The position numbers and the translations under genes are program-made. From an uncultured Saprospiraceae bacterium (GTDB lineage: Bacteria > Bacteroidota > Bacteroidia > Chitinophagales > Saprospiraceae): a DNA stretch of 59,272 bases. The stretch is from contig CALLPK010000032.1 of NCBI GenBank assembly GCA_938015415.1, forward strand, positions 1 through 59,272. The letters are read 5' to 3'. The notes under the pieces are model-generated. The model was not told the DNA's origin. It made no database searches and was given only the letters and a program-made list of their open reading frames with translations. Each line of letters opens with the position of its first letter. Position 1 is the stretch's first letter. Shown here piece by piece: positions 26,849 to 35,872 of the stretch.

Positions 26849-27139
26849 TTATGCTTCTATAATTGTATTGAGCGCCTTTTTTGCATCATTAAAAGTATTC
26901 TGCAAACTATCTTTGTTTGCTATCCAGTCCTCTTCGCTCATCTTTTCAAGATTGAGCGGCAGCGGTTTGAGAATAAAATCATATTTTTTTAAAACGTTGA
27001 TTTTACTTACGGCGTCGGTCTCATTCATTTCGCCTCCATTGCTTACCGAGTTGGAATATGTATCAACCTGTTCCTTTATTTTAATGAGCATTCCAGCTAC
27101 TTCTTTGCTGAAATTTCCTTTACTTTCTATGGCATTCAT
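26849..27139 (-). CDS. Small hypothetical helical protein
   Basis: About 96 residues from ATG at 27139 (MNAIESKGNFSKEVAGMLIK); an alternative start at 27166 adds nine residues. It has no signal peptide or membrane segment. It is predominantly helical and acidic (KMSEEDWIANKDSLQNTFNDAKKAL). I do not recognise the family. It lies between the MscS and YtxH genes on the same strand, with gaps of about 84 and 102 bases, so it may be part of the stress block. Confidence 0.6.
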   Translation of the reverse strand: MNAIESKGNFSKEVAGMLIKIKEQVDTYSNSVSNGGEMNETDAVSKINVLKKYDFILKPLPLNLEKMSEEDWIANKDSLQNTFNDAKKALNTIIEA

Positions 27140-27223
27140 AATCGTCTTTTTAAATAAAATATTCACTTACAATCCTAAAACGGATTACCTAATTAACTGT
27201 TCACTTATTTTACAGGACAGTTT

Positions 27224-28156
27224 CTATTTTACAGCTACGGTTTCTTTTCTTTCTTTTTTAAATTGCTCCGGAGGATAAATCTGGTCAATACCGAGTCCAC
27301 CCGGAACCCCAAAGTCGAGCGTTCTGATGGGGAATGGAATCGTTATTTCATTTTCATCAAATGCTTTTTTAATCGCTATGATGGCGGTACTCTGGGCGGC
27401 GAGAAAATCTGCCTGCGACGTAATATCCTGCCAAAAACGCAGGACAAAATCAATCGAACTATCCCCGAAACCGGTAAAAAATAATTCTATCGGTTTGTGT
27501 TTACTAAACTTCAGACCACTATTTTCGACGGCTGCGAGCGCTATCTTTTTGGCCTTTTCCAAATCATCTCCGTACGATACGCCGCACGTCACATCTATTC
27601 TTCGGTGTTTTTTATGAGAAAAACTCTTTAATGGATTGTTTAATACATCTTTATTGGAAATAAGCGCTTCCTGTCCGTCGGTTAATTCAATGACTGTAGA
27701 CCGCAAAGTGATCTTTGAGATTTTTCCGAAAAAACCGTTTGTTTCAACTACATCTCCCACCCGGTAATAATCTTTTACACTCATCAGTACGCCGGAGAAT
27801 AAATTCATCAGCGGATCTTGTAAGGCCAAACCTACTGCCAGTCCAAGGACCCCTGCCCCCGTTAGTAAGGCCGTCACCGCGTCGCTGAGATTCAGAATAT
27901 TAAGTACCACAAATAACGCAATGATCATAAAGGCCGCTACGACAATATTGGATAATACCCCAATGACGGTCTGATTGTCCGTGGCCTTAAGAAGTGCTCT
28001 GGTAACTAATTTTTTCAGATGCCTTGCCACAAAAATGGAAATAGCCAGGACGATGGCCGCCAGGATAAAATTAGGCAATGCGAGAACTACTTCATCCACC
28101 CAACTGGATAGCTTATCGTATAATTTTTTAAGGGAATCGTTGAACTGGGTAAACAT
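27224..28156 (-). CDS. Small-conductance mechanosensitive channel (MscS family)
   Basis: 310 residues. Three membrane helices cover the first 115 residues, ending with the pore-lining TM3 (LTGAGVLGLAVGLALQDPLMNLFSGVLM), rich in Gly and Ala as in MscS. The beta domain has KDYYRVGDVVETNGFFGKI and ALISNKDVLNNPL. The C-terminal alpha/beta domain carries RRIDVTCGVSYGDDLEKAK. It opens on membrane tension to release solutes after hypo-osmotic shock. The gene runs divergently from the DUF2254 gene, sharing a 139-base promoter region. Confidence 0.92.
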   Translation of the reverse strand: MFTQFNDSLKKLYDKLSSWVDEVVLALPNFILAAIVLAISIFVARHLKKLVTRALLKATDNQTVIGVLSNIVVAAFMIIALFVVLNILNLSDAVTALLTGAGVLGLAVGLALQDPLMNLFSGVLMSVKDYYRVGDVVETNGFFGKISKITLRSTVIELTDGQEALISNKDVLNNPLKSFSHKKHRRIDVTCGVSYGDDLEKAKKIALAAVENSGLKFSKHKPIELFFTGFGDSSIDFVLRFWQDITSQADFLAAQSTAIIAIKKAFDENEITIPFPIRTLDFGVPGGLGIDQIYPPEQFKKERKETVAVK

Positions 28157-28295
28157 AAGTAGTAAGTATTAATGAGAAAATTTTGTGTTTATTAGCTTTG
28201 CTAAAACGAACTCACCGTATATATGTTCACAACCTTAGTTTGTACCATTGAACTAATTAAGGTCGATTCCGTTGCATTGAAATATCAAATAGACT

Positions 28296-29618
28296 ATGGA
28301 CTGGACTAAGAATTTCAAACGTTTACCTTACTTTATTAATTTTCTTTACGAAAAGGTAACGACCAGCATCGCATTTTATCCCACACTGTTTGCAATCTTT
28401 TTTCTTTTTCTAACTGGCGTGATGCTTTATCTGGAAGGAATGGGTCTGACCGAATGGGTAGCTGAGAACGTCCCTGTTTTCTTAATTATCAAGAGTTGGG
28501 AGGTTGCGCAGTCCGTATTAACCACCCTGGTTGGAGCGTTGATTTCGCTAATGGTTTTTAGTTTTTCGATGGTAATGGTATTGTTGAATAACGCCGCGTC
28601 CAATTATTCTCCCCGTATTTTACCCAGTCTGATTTCTAATAAATTTCATCAATTTGTACTGGGGACCTATCTAGGTACGATTACTTATTGTTTACTTCTG
28701 GCCATTAATTTAACTCCAACGTTGTCGGATGCTACAGTGCCGAGTATATCTATTTTATTAGGAATATTTTTTGGGTTGACCTGTTTGATGATCTTTGTAT
28801 TTTTTATTCATTCTATTTCAGAGGCGGTTCAGGTGGGAAAAATACTGGAATCGCTGTCCTCCACGACCCAAAAGAAAATAGACCATGGTGTGCTCTCTGA
28901 ATTAGTCAATGAACCTACTCCTGATACCCGCTCGTGGCAGGTCTGTAAGTCGGATCGTTCCGGCTATCTGAAATCTATTAATTGTGAAAAAATCAGCCAG
29001 ATTTGTATCAAACACGAGTTAAAACTAAAGGTGCTGATTGCTACCCGGACATTTGTAGTCAATAAGATTGATTTATTTTGTTGTGATAAAAAACTGGACG
29101 AAACGCTGCAAAATAAAATACTGGAACAATTCCACTTTAGTGAAAATGAAATTGCGGAAGAGGACCACGCCATCGGATTTAAACAGATCAACGAAATTGC
29201 GCTAAAGGCCATGAGTCCGGGTATCAATGATCCTGGAACTGCTTTACACGCCATCAACCATCTGACCATTTTATTTAATAAAAAGATGGAACGGAAAAAC
29301 GCAGAAGCATTTCCAATTAAAAACGAGAAAGGTGAAATAACGGATGTCCGATTGTGGCTGACCGTTGTTAGTTTTGAAGAATTATTAAGTCATGTCCTGG
29401 CATCTTTACGGACTTACGCAAGGCATGATTTAATGGTGATGATGCAGATGCTGGAAATGCTGAAATTTTTGGTCAAACAAGATACGGCTGGGACAGATTT
29501 TAAAAAAGCGATTCGCCTGGAAGCGGAAAAAATTCGCATGGATGCAAAAGAACATCTTACCAATCCGGAAGATTATAAAGTGGTGGTCAAAAGCCTTAAG
29601 GATATTGAAGATGGGTGA
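28296..29618 (+). CDS. DUF2254 domain-containing membrane protein
   Basis: 440 residues. Four membrane helices in the first 180 residues are followed by a soluble C-terminal domain. Diagnostic segments are SLMVFSFSMVMVLLNNAASNYSPRILPSLI (after TM2), FIHSISEAVQVGKIL and the conserved AMSPGINDPGTALHAINHL. The molecular function is unknown; no catalytic motif is seen. It stops two bases from the stop of the convergent heme oxygenase gene, with no visible terminator between them. Confidence 0.88.
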   Translation: MDWTKNFKRLPYFINFLYEKVTTSIAFYPTLFAIFFLFLTGVMLYLEGMGLTEWVAENVPVFLIIKSWEVAQSVLTTLVGALISLMVFSFSMVMVLLNNAASNYSPRILPSLISNKFHQFVLGTYLGTITYCLLLAINLTPTLSDATVPSISILLGIFFGLTCLMIFVFFIHSISEAVQVGKILESLSSTTQKKIDHGVLSELVNEPTPDTRSWQVCKSDRSGYLKSINCEKISQICIKHELKLKVLIATRTFVVNKIDLFCCDKKLDETLQNKILEQFHFSENEIAEEDHAIGFKQINEIALKAMSPGINDPGTALHAINHLTILFNKKMERKNAEAFPIKNEKGEITDVRLWLTVVSFEELLSHVLASLRTYARHDLMVMMQMLEMLKFLVKQDTAGTDFKKAIRLEAEKIRMDAKEHLTNPEDYKVVVKSLKDIEDG

Positions 29619-29619
29619 A

Positions 29620-30213
29620 TCAAAACGAAAAATCCAGACGATGTATACGGTAAAAATAATTAAAGATTTTTTTGGCAGCTAGCGTAGCTCTTTCCTGGTC
29701 TTGCTCCTCCCCAAGATGATCATTGGCCAGTGTCCGAAAATCCAGCCACCGCTGTCGGGTATCTATACCGGTTTGTTGATAAAAATGAAATTCTTTTATA
29801 TCCGCCAGTGCTGGATTTTTACGCAGCGCTTTGACGATTACTTTTCCGCCCAGACGGGCACCTTCCAGGACGTATAAAATACCAATTAAGTCGGATAGTG
29901 TTTCGATCTCTTCTATCTCGGATAACCCTGAATTATCTTCCGTTTGCCGTTGGGTCAAATTCTCCAAATCTTTCTCTACATCCGACAGGCGATTGGAAAT
30001 AAAGGGAGTTAAGGCCGGATTCTGGGTTTTATTTATAAATTTATTGACCATTGGTTCGAGCACCTGATAAATGATGGCCGTTTTAGCCAGGAGTTCGATA
30101 TACTCCTTTCGGCTGATTTTCTGGGACATGATCTCTCTGGCAAAAGAAACCGCTTCTAGCTGGTCGTGCTGTGGTTGGGTAGTCGATTTAAGACGAGCAA
30201 GAATTTGAGACAT
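29620..30213 (-). CDS. bphO: Biliverdin-producing heme oxygenase
   Basis: A helical heme oxygenase of 197 residues. The proximal heme ligand is H16 in TQPQHDQLE. The distal helix contains LIGILYVLEGARLGGKVIVKAL with the flexible Gly motif. It opens heme to biliverdin, CO and iron, supplying the chromophore for the bacteriophytochrome encoded two genes upstream on the same strand. It lies 31 bases behind the response regulator and is very likely co-transcribed. The C-terminal aromatic YFYRIHRLDF is normal for the group. Confidence 0.93.
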   Translation of the reverse strand: MSQILARLKSTTQPQHDQLEAVSFAREIMSQKISRKEYIELLAKTAIIYQVLEPMVNKFINKTQNPALTPFISNRLSDVEKDLENLTQRQTEDNSGLSEIEEIETLSDLIGILYVLEGARLGGKVIVKALRKNPALADIKEFHFYQQTGIDTRQRWLDFRTLANDHLGEEQDQERATLAAKKIFNYFYRIHRLDFSF

Positions 30214-30244
30214 AACGAAGAATAATGATGTAATAGGAGGCTGA

Positions 30245-30670
30245 TTAGTCCCGAAAGTGAAGGGTACTCTGATTATGTCTGATCCAGTAATTAAAGAAGT
30301 TGATAAATTGAACCTTCATTTCAGAAAATCCCGTTGGTTTAGTCAGGTAACTGTTGGCTCCATATTCGTAAGCGGCTTCAACATCGTCCTTGCGGTAGGA
30401 GGAACTATACATCACTACAGGAATATTCTTAGTTCTTTGGGAAGATCTGAGTTGCTTTAAAACCTTTAGTCCATTTACCTTAGGTAGTTTAATGTCGAGT
30501 AGAATCGCCGTTGGCAGTAGTGCTTTTTCATCCTTAAAATATTCCAGTACTTCGCTACCGTCTTTCATCCACAAATAATTATCCGTCAAATCTTCTTTAC
30601 GAATAATTCTCTTCAGTAGCTGTCCATCTACTTCGCTATCTTCTACTAATATGAAATCCATGGTTTTCAT
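30245..30670 (-). CDS. CheY-like response regulator, Rcp1 type
   Basis: A single receiver domain of 141 residues. The acidic pair is E10/D11, the phosphoacceptor is D59 in AILLDIKLPKVNGLKVL, and the switch Ser/Lys are in VVMYSSSY and K111 in YLTKPTGF. All are intact. Rcp1-like stand-alone receivers take phosphate from phytochrome kinases. It is directly behind the phytochrome gene (95 bases), so it is the likely cognate partner. It has no output domain; the signal must pass by protein interaction. Confidence 0.92.
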   Translation of the reverse strand: MKTMDFILVEDSEVDGQLLKRIIRKEDLTDNYLWMKDGSEVLEYFKDEKALLPTAILLDIKLPKVNGLKVLKQLRSSQRTKNIPVVMYSSSYRKDDVEAAYEYGANSYLTKPTGFSEMKVQFINFFNYWIRHNQSTLHFRD

Positions 30671-30765
30671 GTCCTTACGATATTAAATATTGTCAAAACA
30701 AATTTCTTTACAAATATAGTTCTTTCTTAGTGGAGACTCAAATACTCAATCCAACGAACACGCTA

Positions 30766-33015
30766 TCATTTCGGAAAATCTATCTGAAAACTGGTTCCTT
30801 CGCCAGGCACACTATCCACAAATATCTCCCCATTATGCCGATCTACCACCCTTTTTACAATCGATAGTCCAATGCCCGTTCCTTCGTACTCATCTTCTGC
30901 CACCAAACGACTGAATACCTCATATATTTTGCTCACGTATTCCATTTCAAAGCCAATTCCGTTGTCTTTTACGTAGTAACTAATTTTTCGATCAAGTTCT
31001 TTTCCCCCAATGATGACGTAGGCATCTTCAATGGGACGACTGTATTTAACGGCGTTGCTGATCAGATTAGCAAAAAGCTGTTTGATGGTTGTTGGGTCTC
31101 CTTTGATGGTAGGACAATCCTCGATAATAATCTTTACCGGTTGGATTTTTCGCGAAGCAGCACTATAGTTTTTCGCAATATCTTCCAGCATGGGTCTTAC
31201 ATCGATCTCTTCCTGAGCCATCTCCAATTTGGCCAGCTTGGATAATTTTAAAATATCATTAATAAAATGGTTCATTTTATCTACGCTACTGACAATCGTA
31301 TTGATTACTTCTACGCCATACTCATCCAGTTTGTCGGCATAATCCTCGATCAGAATCTGGGCAAAACCCTCAATTCCCCGCAGAGGCGATCGCAGATCAT
31401 GACTAACGGTGTAGCTAAAACTTTCTAGTTCCAGATAAGATCGGCTAAGGTCGTTGTGTAATTTTTTTAGCTGACTAAACCGTTTAAGTAGAATGTCTTT
31501 GATGTCATTTTTAAGTTTTAAAGCGGAATCTTTGTTTTGTTCCGTCCACGGGAGCGATTGATTGGTGACGACCTCTTTCCATTTTGCGAAAGATTTACGG
31601 GGCGTGATTCTTCCCGTTTCCGCAGAACGAATTTTTGCTTCTTTTGGATTGCCACCCCAGGTTACTTCTTTTTCCTGTGCTTGGCGAAACCAGATAATAT
31701 ATTCAGATGCGTTGCCGGATAGATTGACCGATAATACGCCCGAAAAGTCTTTTGCGAAATCGGCAAAATCCGGATTTTCTTTGATCAGGCAATTGGTCGA
31801 AAACAGACTGGCTGATAAATCATCCTTATTTAACCACTCCTCCAGTCGGTGTATCTGTTGCTCGGTAGGCGTAAGACCTACGGAAACTATTTTATTTTCA
31901 AAAATGATTACCGCTCCGTCGGCGGGAATATAATCCAGCAAACTATATTCTCCTTCGGTTAGTCCCAGGACGATATCCTGGTGCTTGTTCATATGTTCGA
32001 AGAGCTGAGCGTGAATGATATTATTTTGTAAAATATTTTTACGAAAATCTGTAGCTCGTTGCAGCGATAGGTGTCCGGATATAATGGTGCCCATAAATTT
32101 GATCAGGCTGCGTATTCGGTAATCCAGCACCTTTTTTTGTCTATGGTGGCAGGCGATGAGTCCCCACAATTTTCCATTTTCCACAATGGCTACGTTGAGC
32201 GTTGCCCCTACGCCCATGTTGCGCAGGTATTCCAGATGGATAGGGGAGACCCCTCGTACGGCGGATTTGGCAACGTTGAGCGGTATCTTTTTTTCGGGGT
32301 GTAGCGTAGGGTAAATAAAGGCAAGGTCATCGTTTACGTCCGTTAATATTCTTACCCTGTTTTTTAAAAATAAATCTCTTGCTTGTTTAGGAATATCCGT
32401 CGCTGGATAATGAAGTCCTAAAAAAGGTTCCAGTTGTTCCTCTTTGGCTTCGGCTACTACGTGTCCGTTATAGTTTTCATCAAACTGATAGACCATTACC
32501 CGATCGTACCGGGTGATGTTTTTTACTTCTTCGGCGGTTTTTTGTAAAAGGTTATTGTCAATGGAACTGCCCTGAATTCGCTGAATAGCCTGGTCCATCA
32601 TAGAGAGAAAATAGAGCTCGTTTTTGTGCTCCAGACGGTATTCTATTTCAACGCAAAACTGGCCTTCCATTTCATGAACAGACAGCAACCGTTCTTTCAA
32701 CTGCTGGTTTTCGGCGGGAAGAACGATTGGATTTAGTTCCAGAAAATAGGTGGATTTGATCCCTTGTTTTATTCGGTTGGCGGCATCCGCCGGAATAAAA
32801 TTAAAGAGCGATTTACCCAATATTTCTTCGTGGCCAACCGCTAAAAAGTCGTTCACATTGGTAGAAACCTGCTCTACGCGGCCTTCATCATCGCCGCTGA
32901 TGGCGAGGATACAAGCAAACCGCTGGACGGTCTGAATAATATGAATCGGTTCTTTATCACAATTATCAAGATCGTAGGCTGTATTGTAAGGGTTTTCCGA
33001 TGTTATTTTATCCAT
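30766..33015 (-). CDS. bphP: Bacteriophytochrome sensor histidine kinase
   Basis: 749 residues in the order PAS, GAF, PHY, HisKA, HATPase_c. C19 in DNCDKEPIHI is the biliverdin-attachment Cys. The GAF domain has the PATDIP motif (204-209) and the conserved His 260 (SPIHLEYLRNMGV) and 290 (ACHHRQ). The PHY tongue shows WGG (453-455) and PRKSF (472-476). The kinase has H539 in SYTVSHDLRSPLRG and G boxes near GIGFEMEYV and GTGIGLSIVKR. It should sense red/far-red light through biliverdin. It lies six bases behind a PepSY-like lipoprotein gene, with the response regulator and heme oxygenase following. Confidence 0.96.
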   Translation of the reverse strand: MDKITSENPYNTAYDLDNCDKEPIHIIQTVQRFACILAISGDDEGRVEQVSTNVNDFLAVGHEEILGKSLFNFIPADAANRIKQGIKSTYFLELNPIVLPAENQQLKERLLSVHEMEGQFCVEIEYRLEHKNELYFLSMMDQAIQRIQGSSIDNNLLQKTAEEVKNITRYDRVMVYQFDENYNGHVVAEAKEEQLEPFLGLHYPATDIPKQARDLFLKNRVRILTDVNDDLAFIYPTLHPEKKIPLNVAKSAVRGVSPIHLEYLRNMGVGATLNVAIVENGKLWGLIACHHRQKKVLDYRIRSLIKFMGTIISGHLSLQRATDFRKNILQNNIIHAQLFEHMNKHQDIVLGLTEGEYSLLDYIPADGAVIIFENKIVSVGLTPTEQQIHRLEEWLNKDDLSASLFSTNCLIKENPDFADFAKDFSGVLSVNLSGNASEYIIWFRQAQEKEVTWGGNPKEAKIRSAETGRITPRKSFAKWKEVVTNQSLPWTEQNKDSALKLKNDIKDILLKRFSQLKKLHNDLSRSYLELESFSYTVSHDLRSPLRGIEGFAQILIEDYADKLDEYGVEVINTIVSSVDKMNHFINDILKLSKLAKLEMAQEEIDVRPMLEDIAKNYSAASRKIQPVKIIIEDCPTIKGDPTTIKQLFANLISNAVKYSRPIEDAYVIIGGKELDRKISYYVKDNGIGFEMEYVSKIYEVFSRLVAEDEYEGTGIGLSIVKRVVDRHNGEIFVDSVPGEGTSFQIDFPK

Positions 33016-33021
33016 ATTAAT

Positions 33022-33450
33022 TTAATTGAGGATTTCTCCACGGGCATTAAACTCGACGTCTTTTTTGGTACCATTAACTTTAAATTCGACATCATAAAAA
33101 CTACCTTTTGTGCTGCTTTCTACCTTTTCAATTTCTGAAATTTTAAGGCCGTCGTATTTTTCTTTCATTACTTTTCTTACTGCATCAGGCAAATCTTTTT
33201 CTTTAATATTGGTTTCTGTTTCTACCCACGCTCCCTGAGGCGTAAAATCAGCCCGGTAGTGAACGCCTTTCTTTTTAAATCTGGCTTCGTAATTTCCGTT
33301 TTTATCGATATGCCAGTCCGGATCATTTTCACCGGGGTATTTTTTTGCAAACGTCTCTTTTACCGCATCGGGTACACCTCCGGATGGAACTGTACACGCA
33401 AATATGGGCAGAAGCATCAAAAGGAGTGTTGCTTTGATTATTAATTTCAT
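33022..33450 (-). CDS. PepSY-like (DUF2874) putative lipoprotein
   Basis: 142 residues. The signal peptide ends LPIFAC, a plausible lipobox, so the protein may be lipid-anchored. Two PepSY-like repeats follow: VPDAVKETFAKKYPGENDPDWHIDKNGNYEARF and LPDAVRKVMKEKYDGLKISEIEKVE ... YDVEFKVNGTKKDVEF. The family is common in Bacteroidota, with unknown or metal-/beta-lactam-sensing roles. Its stop is only six bases before the phytochrome start, so the two are probably one transcript; the functional link is unclear. Confidence 0.8.
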   Translation of the reverse strand: MKLIIKATLLLMLLPIFACTVPSGGVPDAVKETFAKKYPGENDPDWHIDKNGNYEARFKKKGVHYRADFTPQGAWVETETNIKEKDLPDAVRKVMKEKYDGLKISEIEKVESSTKGSFYDVEFKVNGTKKDVEFNARGEILN

Positions 33451-33693
33451 GAAGTAATAATTTATCTATTGTCCAGAGAAGATTAGGTTAAAGAATGGTA
33501 ATGGCTGCTTAATGTACCAATAAATAATATGTTTTATTATTCAGATAGATATTAAAAGTAAGTTCCAATATGTAATTTTACAATTAAATGGTCGTAATCG
33601 AAAATTTTCACAAAAAGAATTAAGGGCTATTGCCGTCTGAGTTGACCGTAATAAGGTATTATTAAATAGAATATTAATTGCTGAATACCAGAA

Positions 33694-34239
33694 TTATTCT
33701 TCTTCGAATACATCTTCCTGCATAGATTTTACGAGGGTCAGTAGCTCATCTTTTCCAGAAAAATTGCCGGAATTATGCAGTAAACTGATGGTCTTGAGTA
33801 TTTTAATCTTTTGATTGTTTTGTCTGGCGGCGGCTTCGGCAAATTTACTGGCTTTCGCTGCATTTTTATCCATAATCTCTTTGATTCGGTCAGGCAGCGT
33901 TGACAAATTATCTTTCAAAACGTAACCATCCGCTACGTTGAGTACTACTTCTGCAACTGAATCATTGGGGTGAAGTCCACCGGTGACAAAGATGATTGGA
34001 ACGAAAGGTTTGGTTTCCTTCAAGTGCACAAGGGCGTCTAAACCGGTAAAATCCGGGAGGTGATAATCTGCGAGAATAAGGTCGGGCAGAAACCAGTCTA
34101 TCTTTTCGTAAAAACCACTTTTATTTTTTGCGATGGTAAATATACTATTGGGATTATATTTTAGGATTTGTCTTTTTACTAGTTCCTGATCCGTTTTTAC
34201 ATCCTCCAAGATCATTACTTTCAAAGGCTTAATCATCAT
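33694..34239 (-). CDS. Response regulator receiver protein
   Basis: 181 residues: a receiver domain (about 5-125) with E12/D13, phosphoacceptor D58 in LILADYHLPDFTGL, T86 in IFVTGG and K109 in VLKDN, all intact. A helical tail of about 55 residues without a known DNA-binding domain follows. It lies 35 bases behind a paralogous, degenerate receiver gene, and the two share sequence throughout (KVMIL, PDLxL, ADG), so they arose by duplication. A likely input is a hybrid or orphan kinase; the phytochrome is nearby but has its own receiver. Confidence 0.85.
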   Translation of the reverse strand: MMIKPLKVMILEDVKTDQELVKRQILKYNPNSIFTIAKNKSGFYEKIDWFLPDLILADYHLPDFTGLDALVHLKETKPFVPIIFVTGGLHPNDSVAEVVLNVADGYVLKDNLSTLPDRIKEIMDKNAAKASKFAEAAARQNNQKIKILKTISLLHNSGNFSGKDELLTLVKSMQEDVFEEE

Positions 34240-34274
34240 ACTGCTTGTTATTTTGAAGTACTAAATAACTTCAT

Positions 34275-34802
34275 TTAGGTTCTACTATTTAATAAATTAT
34301 TCAAACGTGTTTCCTGTTGGGGAAGGAACAGTCCCTTGGTTGATAAAGCGATGGACTTTTGAGCCAGCATTAATTGTTGATACAATTCAAAATTTTCAAC
34401 GCTTCTAAAGTTTTTATGTCGCTTTATTTTAGGAAGCATCCCACGCATCACCTCTGAAATCTGTTCAGCCCTGGCATGATTGATAATACCATCTGCTTCT
34501 GCGAGGATTGGCGTAAGTATATTGCAATTTGATTGTCTTTGATTGGTGATATAAATAAAAGGAGTTTCTGCCAGATTTTTCCGAACGTAAAACAGCGCTT
34601 CCAGGCCAAAGTTGATGCTTTCAGCAGTGCTGGAAAGGACCAAATCTGGAGTAATCCATCCTATTTTTTTAAAAAAAGAATTTTTGGTGGAGGCGGTAAC
34701 AAAGAGTGTATTTGGTACGATCTTAAGAATTTCTTCTTTAATGATCTTTCTCACTACTTTGTCTTTGTGCAAAATCATAACCTTAAAAATATCAATTTTC
34801 AT
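34275..34802 (-). CDS. Degenerate receiver (pseudo-response regulator)
   Basis: 175 residues, alignable end to end with the downstream receiver protein. The phosphorylation site is destroyed: the position of D58 is S58 (PDLVLSSTAE), E12/D13 are H12/K13 (ILHKDK), and the switch Lys 109 is His (GIINHARA). The hydrophobic core of the fold is kept. It may act as a phosphorylation-independent partner or a decoy for its paralogue. The tail (FELYQQLMLAQKSIALSTKG) is longer and basic. Confidence 0.75.
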   Translation of the reverse strand: MKIDIFKVMILHKDKVVRKIIKEEILKIVPNTLFVTASTKNSFFKKIGWITPDLVLSSTAESINFGLEALFYVRKNLAETPFIYITNQRQSNCNILTPILAEADGIINHARAEQISEVMRGMLPKIKRHKNFRSVENFELYQQLMLAQKSIALSTKGLFLPQQETRLNNLLNSRT

Positions 34803-35164
34803 AAACAGTCATTTTAGGCAATAAGTCAAAATTAAATACTATAGCCGACGTTTTCAGCTATTTAAAAAAGACAGAAAAATGATTATGACGGGGTAGAAAG
34901 ATAAGCTGCGTATAACTGATAAATCAGACGCGGAATAAAAAAAGGGTTTACTCCTTCAGGGGTATTTTTTAGTCACAAAATTTTCCAGAAATGGGACTCT
35001 GAAAAAAAATATTCAAGCAGTTAATTTCTAACTGCTTATACTACTTAAACAAATATACGAAATCTAATGGATAAACAAAATGTTAGATGAAAAAATAACT
35101 GGATAAGAAAGGAATGCTAAAATAAGTAGGTAGGAAGGATAAAATAAATCTGGCCGGGAATGCC
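34803..35164 (-). other. Intergenic region upstream of the receiver pair
   Basis: 362 bases with no gene seen on either strand. A short hairpin (TACTCC / GGGGTA around TTCA, 34949-34964) followed by six T residues on the plus strand looks like a weak terminator, but no plus-strand gene ends there. The promoter of the receiver genes should lie near its left end. Confidence 0.5.
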
Positions 35165-35539
35165 CTATTGGTTGGAAGCAGGTTTGCTATTTTCGTCTAG
35201 CGTCTGTGAATAGTTGTTTTTTATTTTTTTTCGAATGTTATTGGCGGAGGTAAATCCTTTTACCAACCCTAATACTTCTCCATCTTTCAGCATGATCGTT
35301 GTAGGAATGCTGGTTACTCCGAAAAAGGAAGCAATGTTGGGCTGCTTTTCTATATCTACTTTGTAAAAATGAAGATTATTGCCAAATTCCAGAGAAATTC
35401 TGCCCATCATACTATTCATGATCTCTGAATTGCCTGACCATTCGGCACCAAAGACAAGAATTGAAGGCTCTTTGTCCTCAATTATCCTCTTGTGGAAAAC
35501 TTCCTGAGTAATGATTTTGTATGAATTTCTATTTGACAA
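35165..35539 (-). CDS. Thioredoxin-fold protein lacking the CxxC active site
   Basis: 124 residues with the thioredoxin fold: SILVFGAEWSGNSEIMNSMM, YKVDIEKQPNIASFFGVTSIPTTIMLKDGEVLG (cis-Pro after TSI), and a final helix. Where thioredoxin has WCGPC, this has W34-S-G-N-S38, so no redox cysteine remains. It must have lost disulfide chemistry and may be a chaperone or adaptor. No ATG is present; TTG gives MSNRNSYKII. It is the first of a minus-strand series that continues with the receivers. Confidence 0.75.
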   Translation of the reverse strand: MSNRNSYKIITQEVFHKRIIEDKEPSILVFGAEWSGNSEIMNSMMGRISLEFGNNLHFYKVDIEKQPNIASFFGVTSIPTTIMLKDGEVLGLVKGFTSANNIRKKIKNNYSQTLDENSKPASNQ

Positions 35540-35755
35540 AATAGGTTTCTTATTTCTTTTTGTGATAAAATCTTGGGGGAGGAGTTGAATAGCTGATTAG
35601 CGTTTGAATATATACACCCATCATCGTATTTCTTACTGTCCTCGCCAATAGAAACCTTTAATTTCAATTTTGTTCACAATTTCCTTATTTAATTTAATAG
35701 ATTTATTTTAATAATATGAACGAGGTCTAAGGTGGTATTTATCTCACTCCTAGGA

Positions 35756-35793
35756 ATGATTAAATATCATCAATATGATTAAATATCATCAAT
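35756..35793. repeat. Perfect 19-bp tandem repeat upstream of a stress-type gene
   Basis: ATGATTAAATATCATCAAT occurs twice without a gap. Each copy contains the inverted repeat ATGAT-TAAAT-ATCAT, the form of a dimeric repressor or activator site. It lies about 50-90 bases before a promoter candidate and 150 bases before the start of the 135-residue gene, in a 400-base spacer (35540-35939) that otherwise holds no gene. Confidence 0.75.
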
Positions 35794-35843
35794 TTTGATG
35801 TCATTTTATTTATGTAAATAATTGATTTACAGTGTTTTATGAC

Positions 35844-35872
35844 TTTGGCACGCGGTTTGAATATTATATTCG
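35844..35872 (+). promoter_or_regulatory. Candidate Bacteroidota sigma-A promoter of the 135-residue gene
   Basis: TTTG at 35844-35847 as -33 element, then 17 bases, then TATATTCG at 35865-35872 (7 of 8 match to TAnnTTTG). A transcript start near 35880 would leave a leader of about 60 bases. Confidence 0.4.

Noticed and set aside
35482-35667. 61-codon minus-strand frame overlapping the start of the thioredoxin-like gene
   Set aside because: Different frame, no motif, and it overlaps a better supported coding region.
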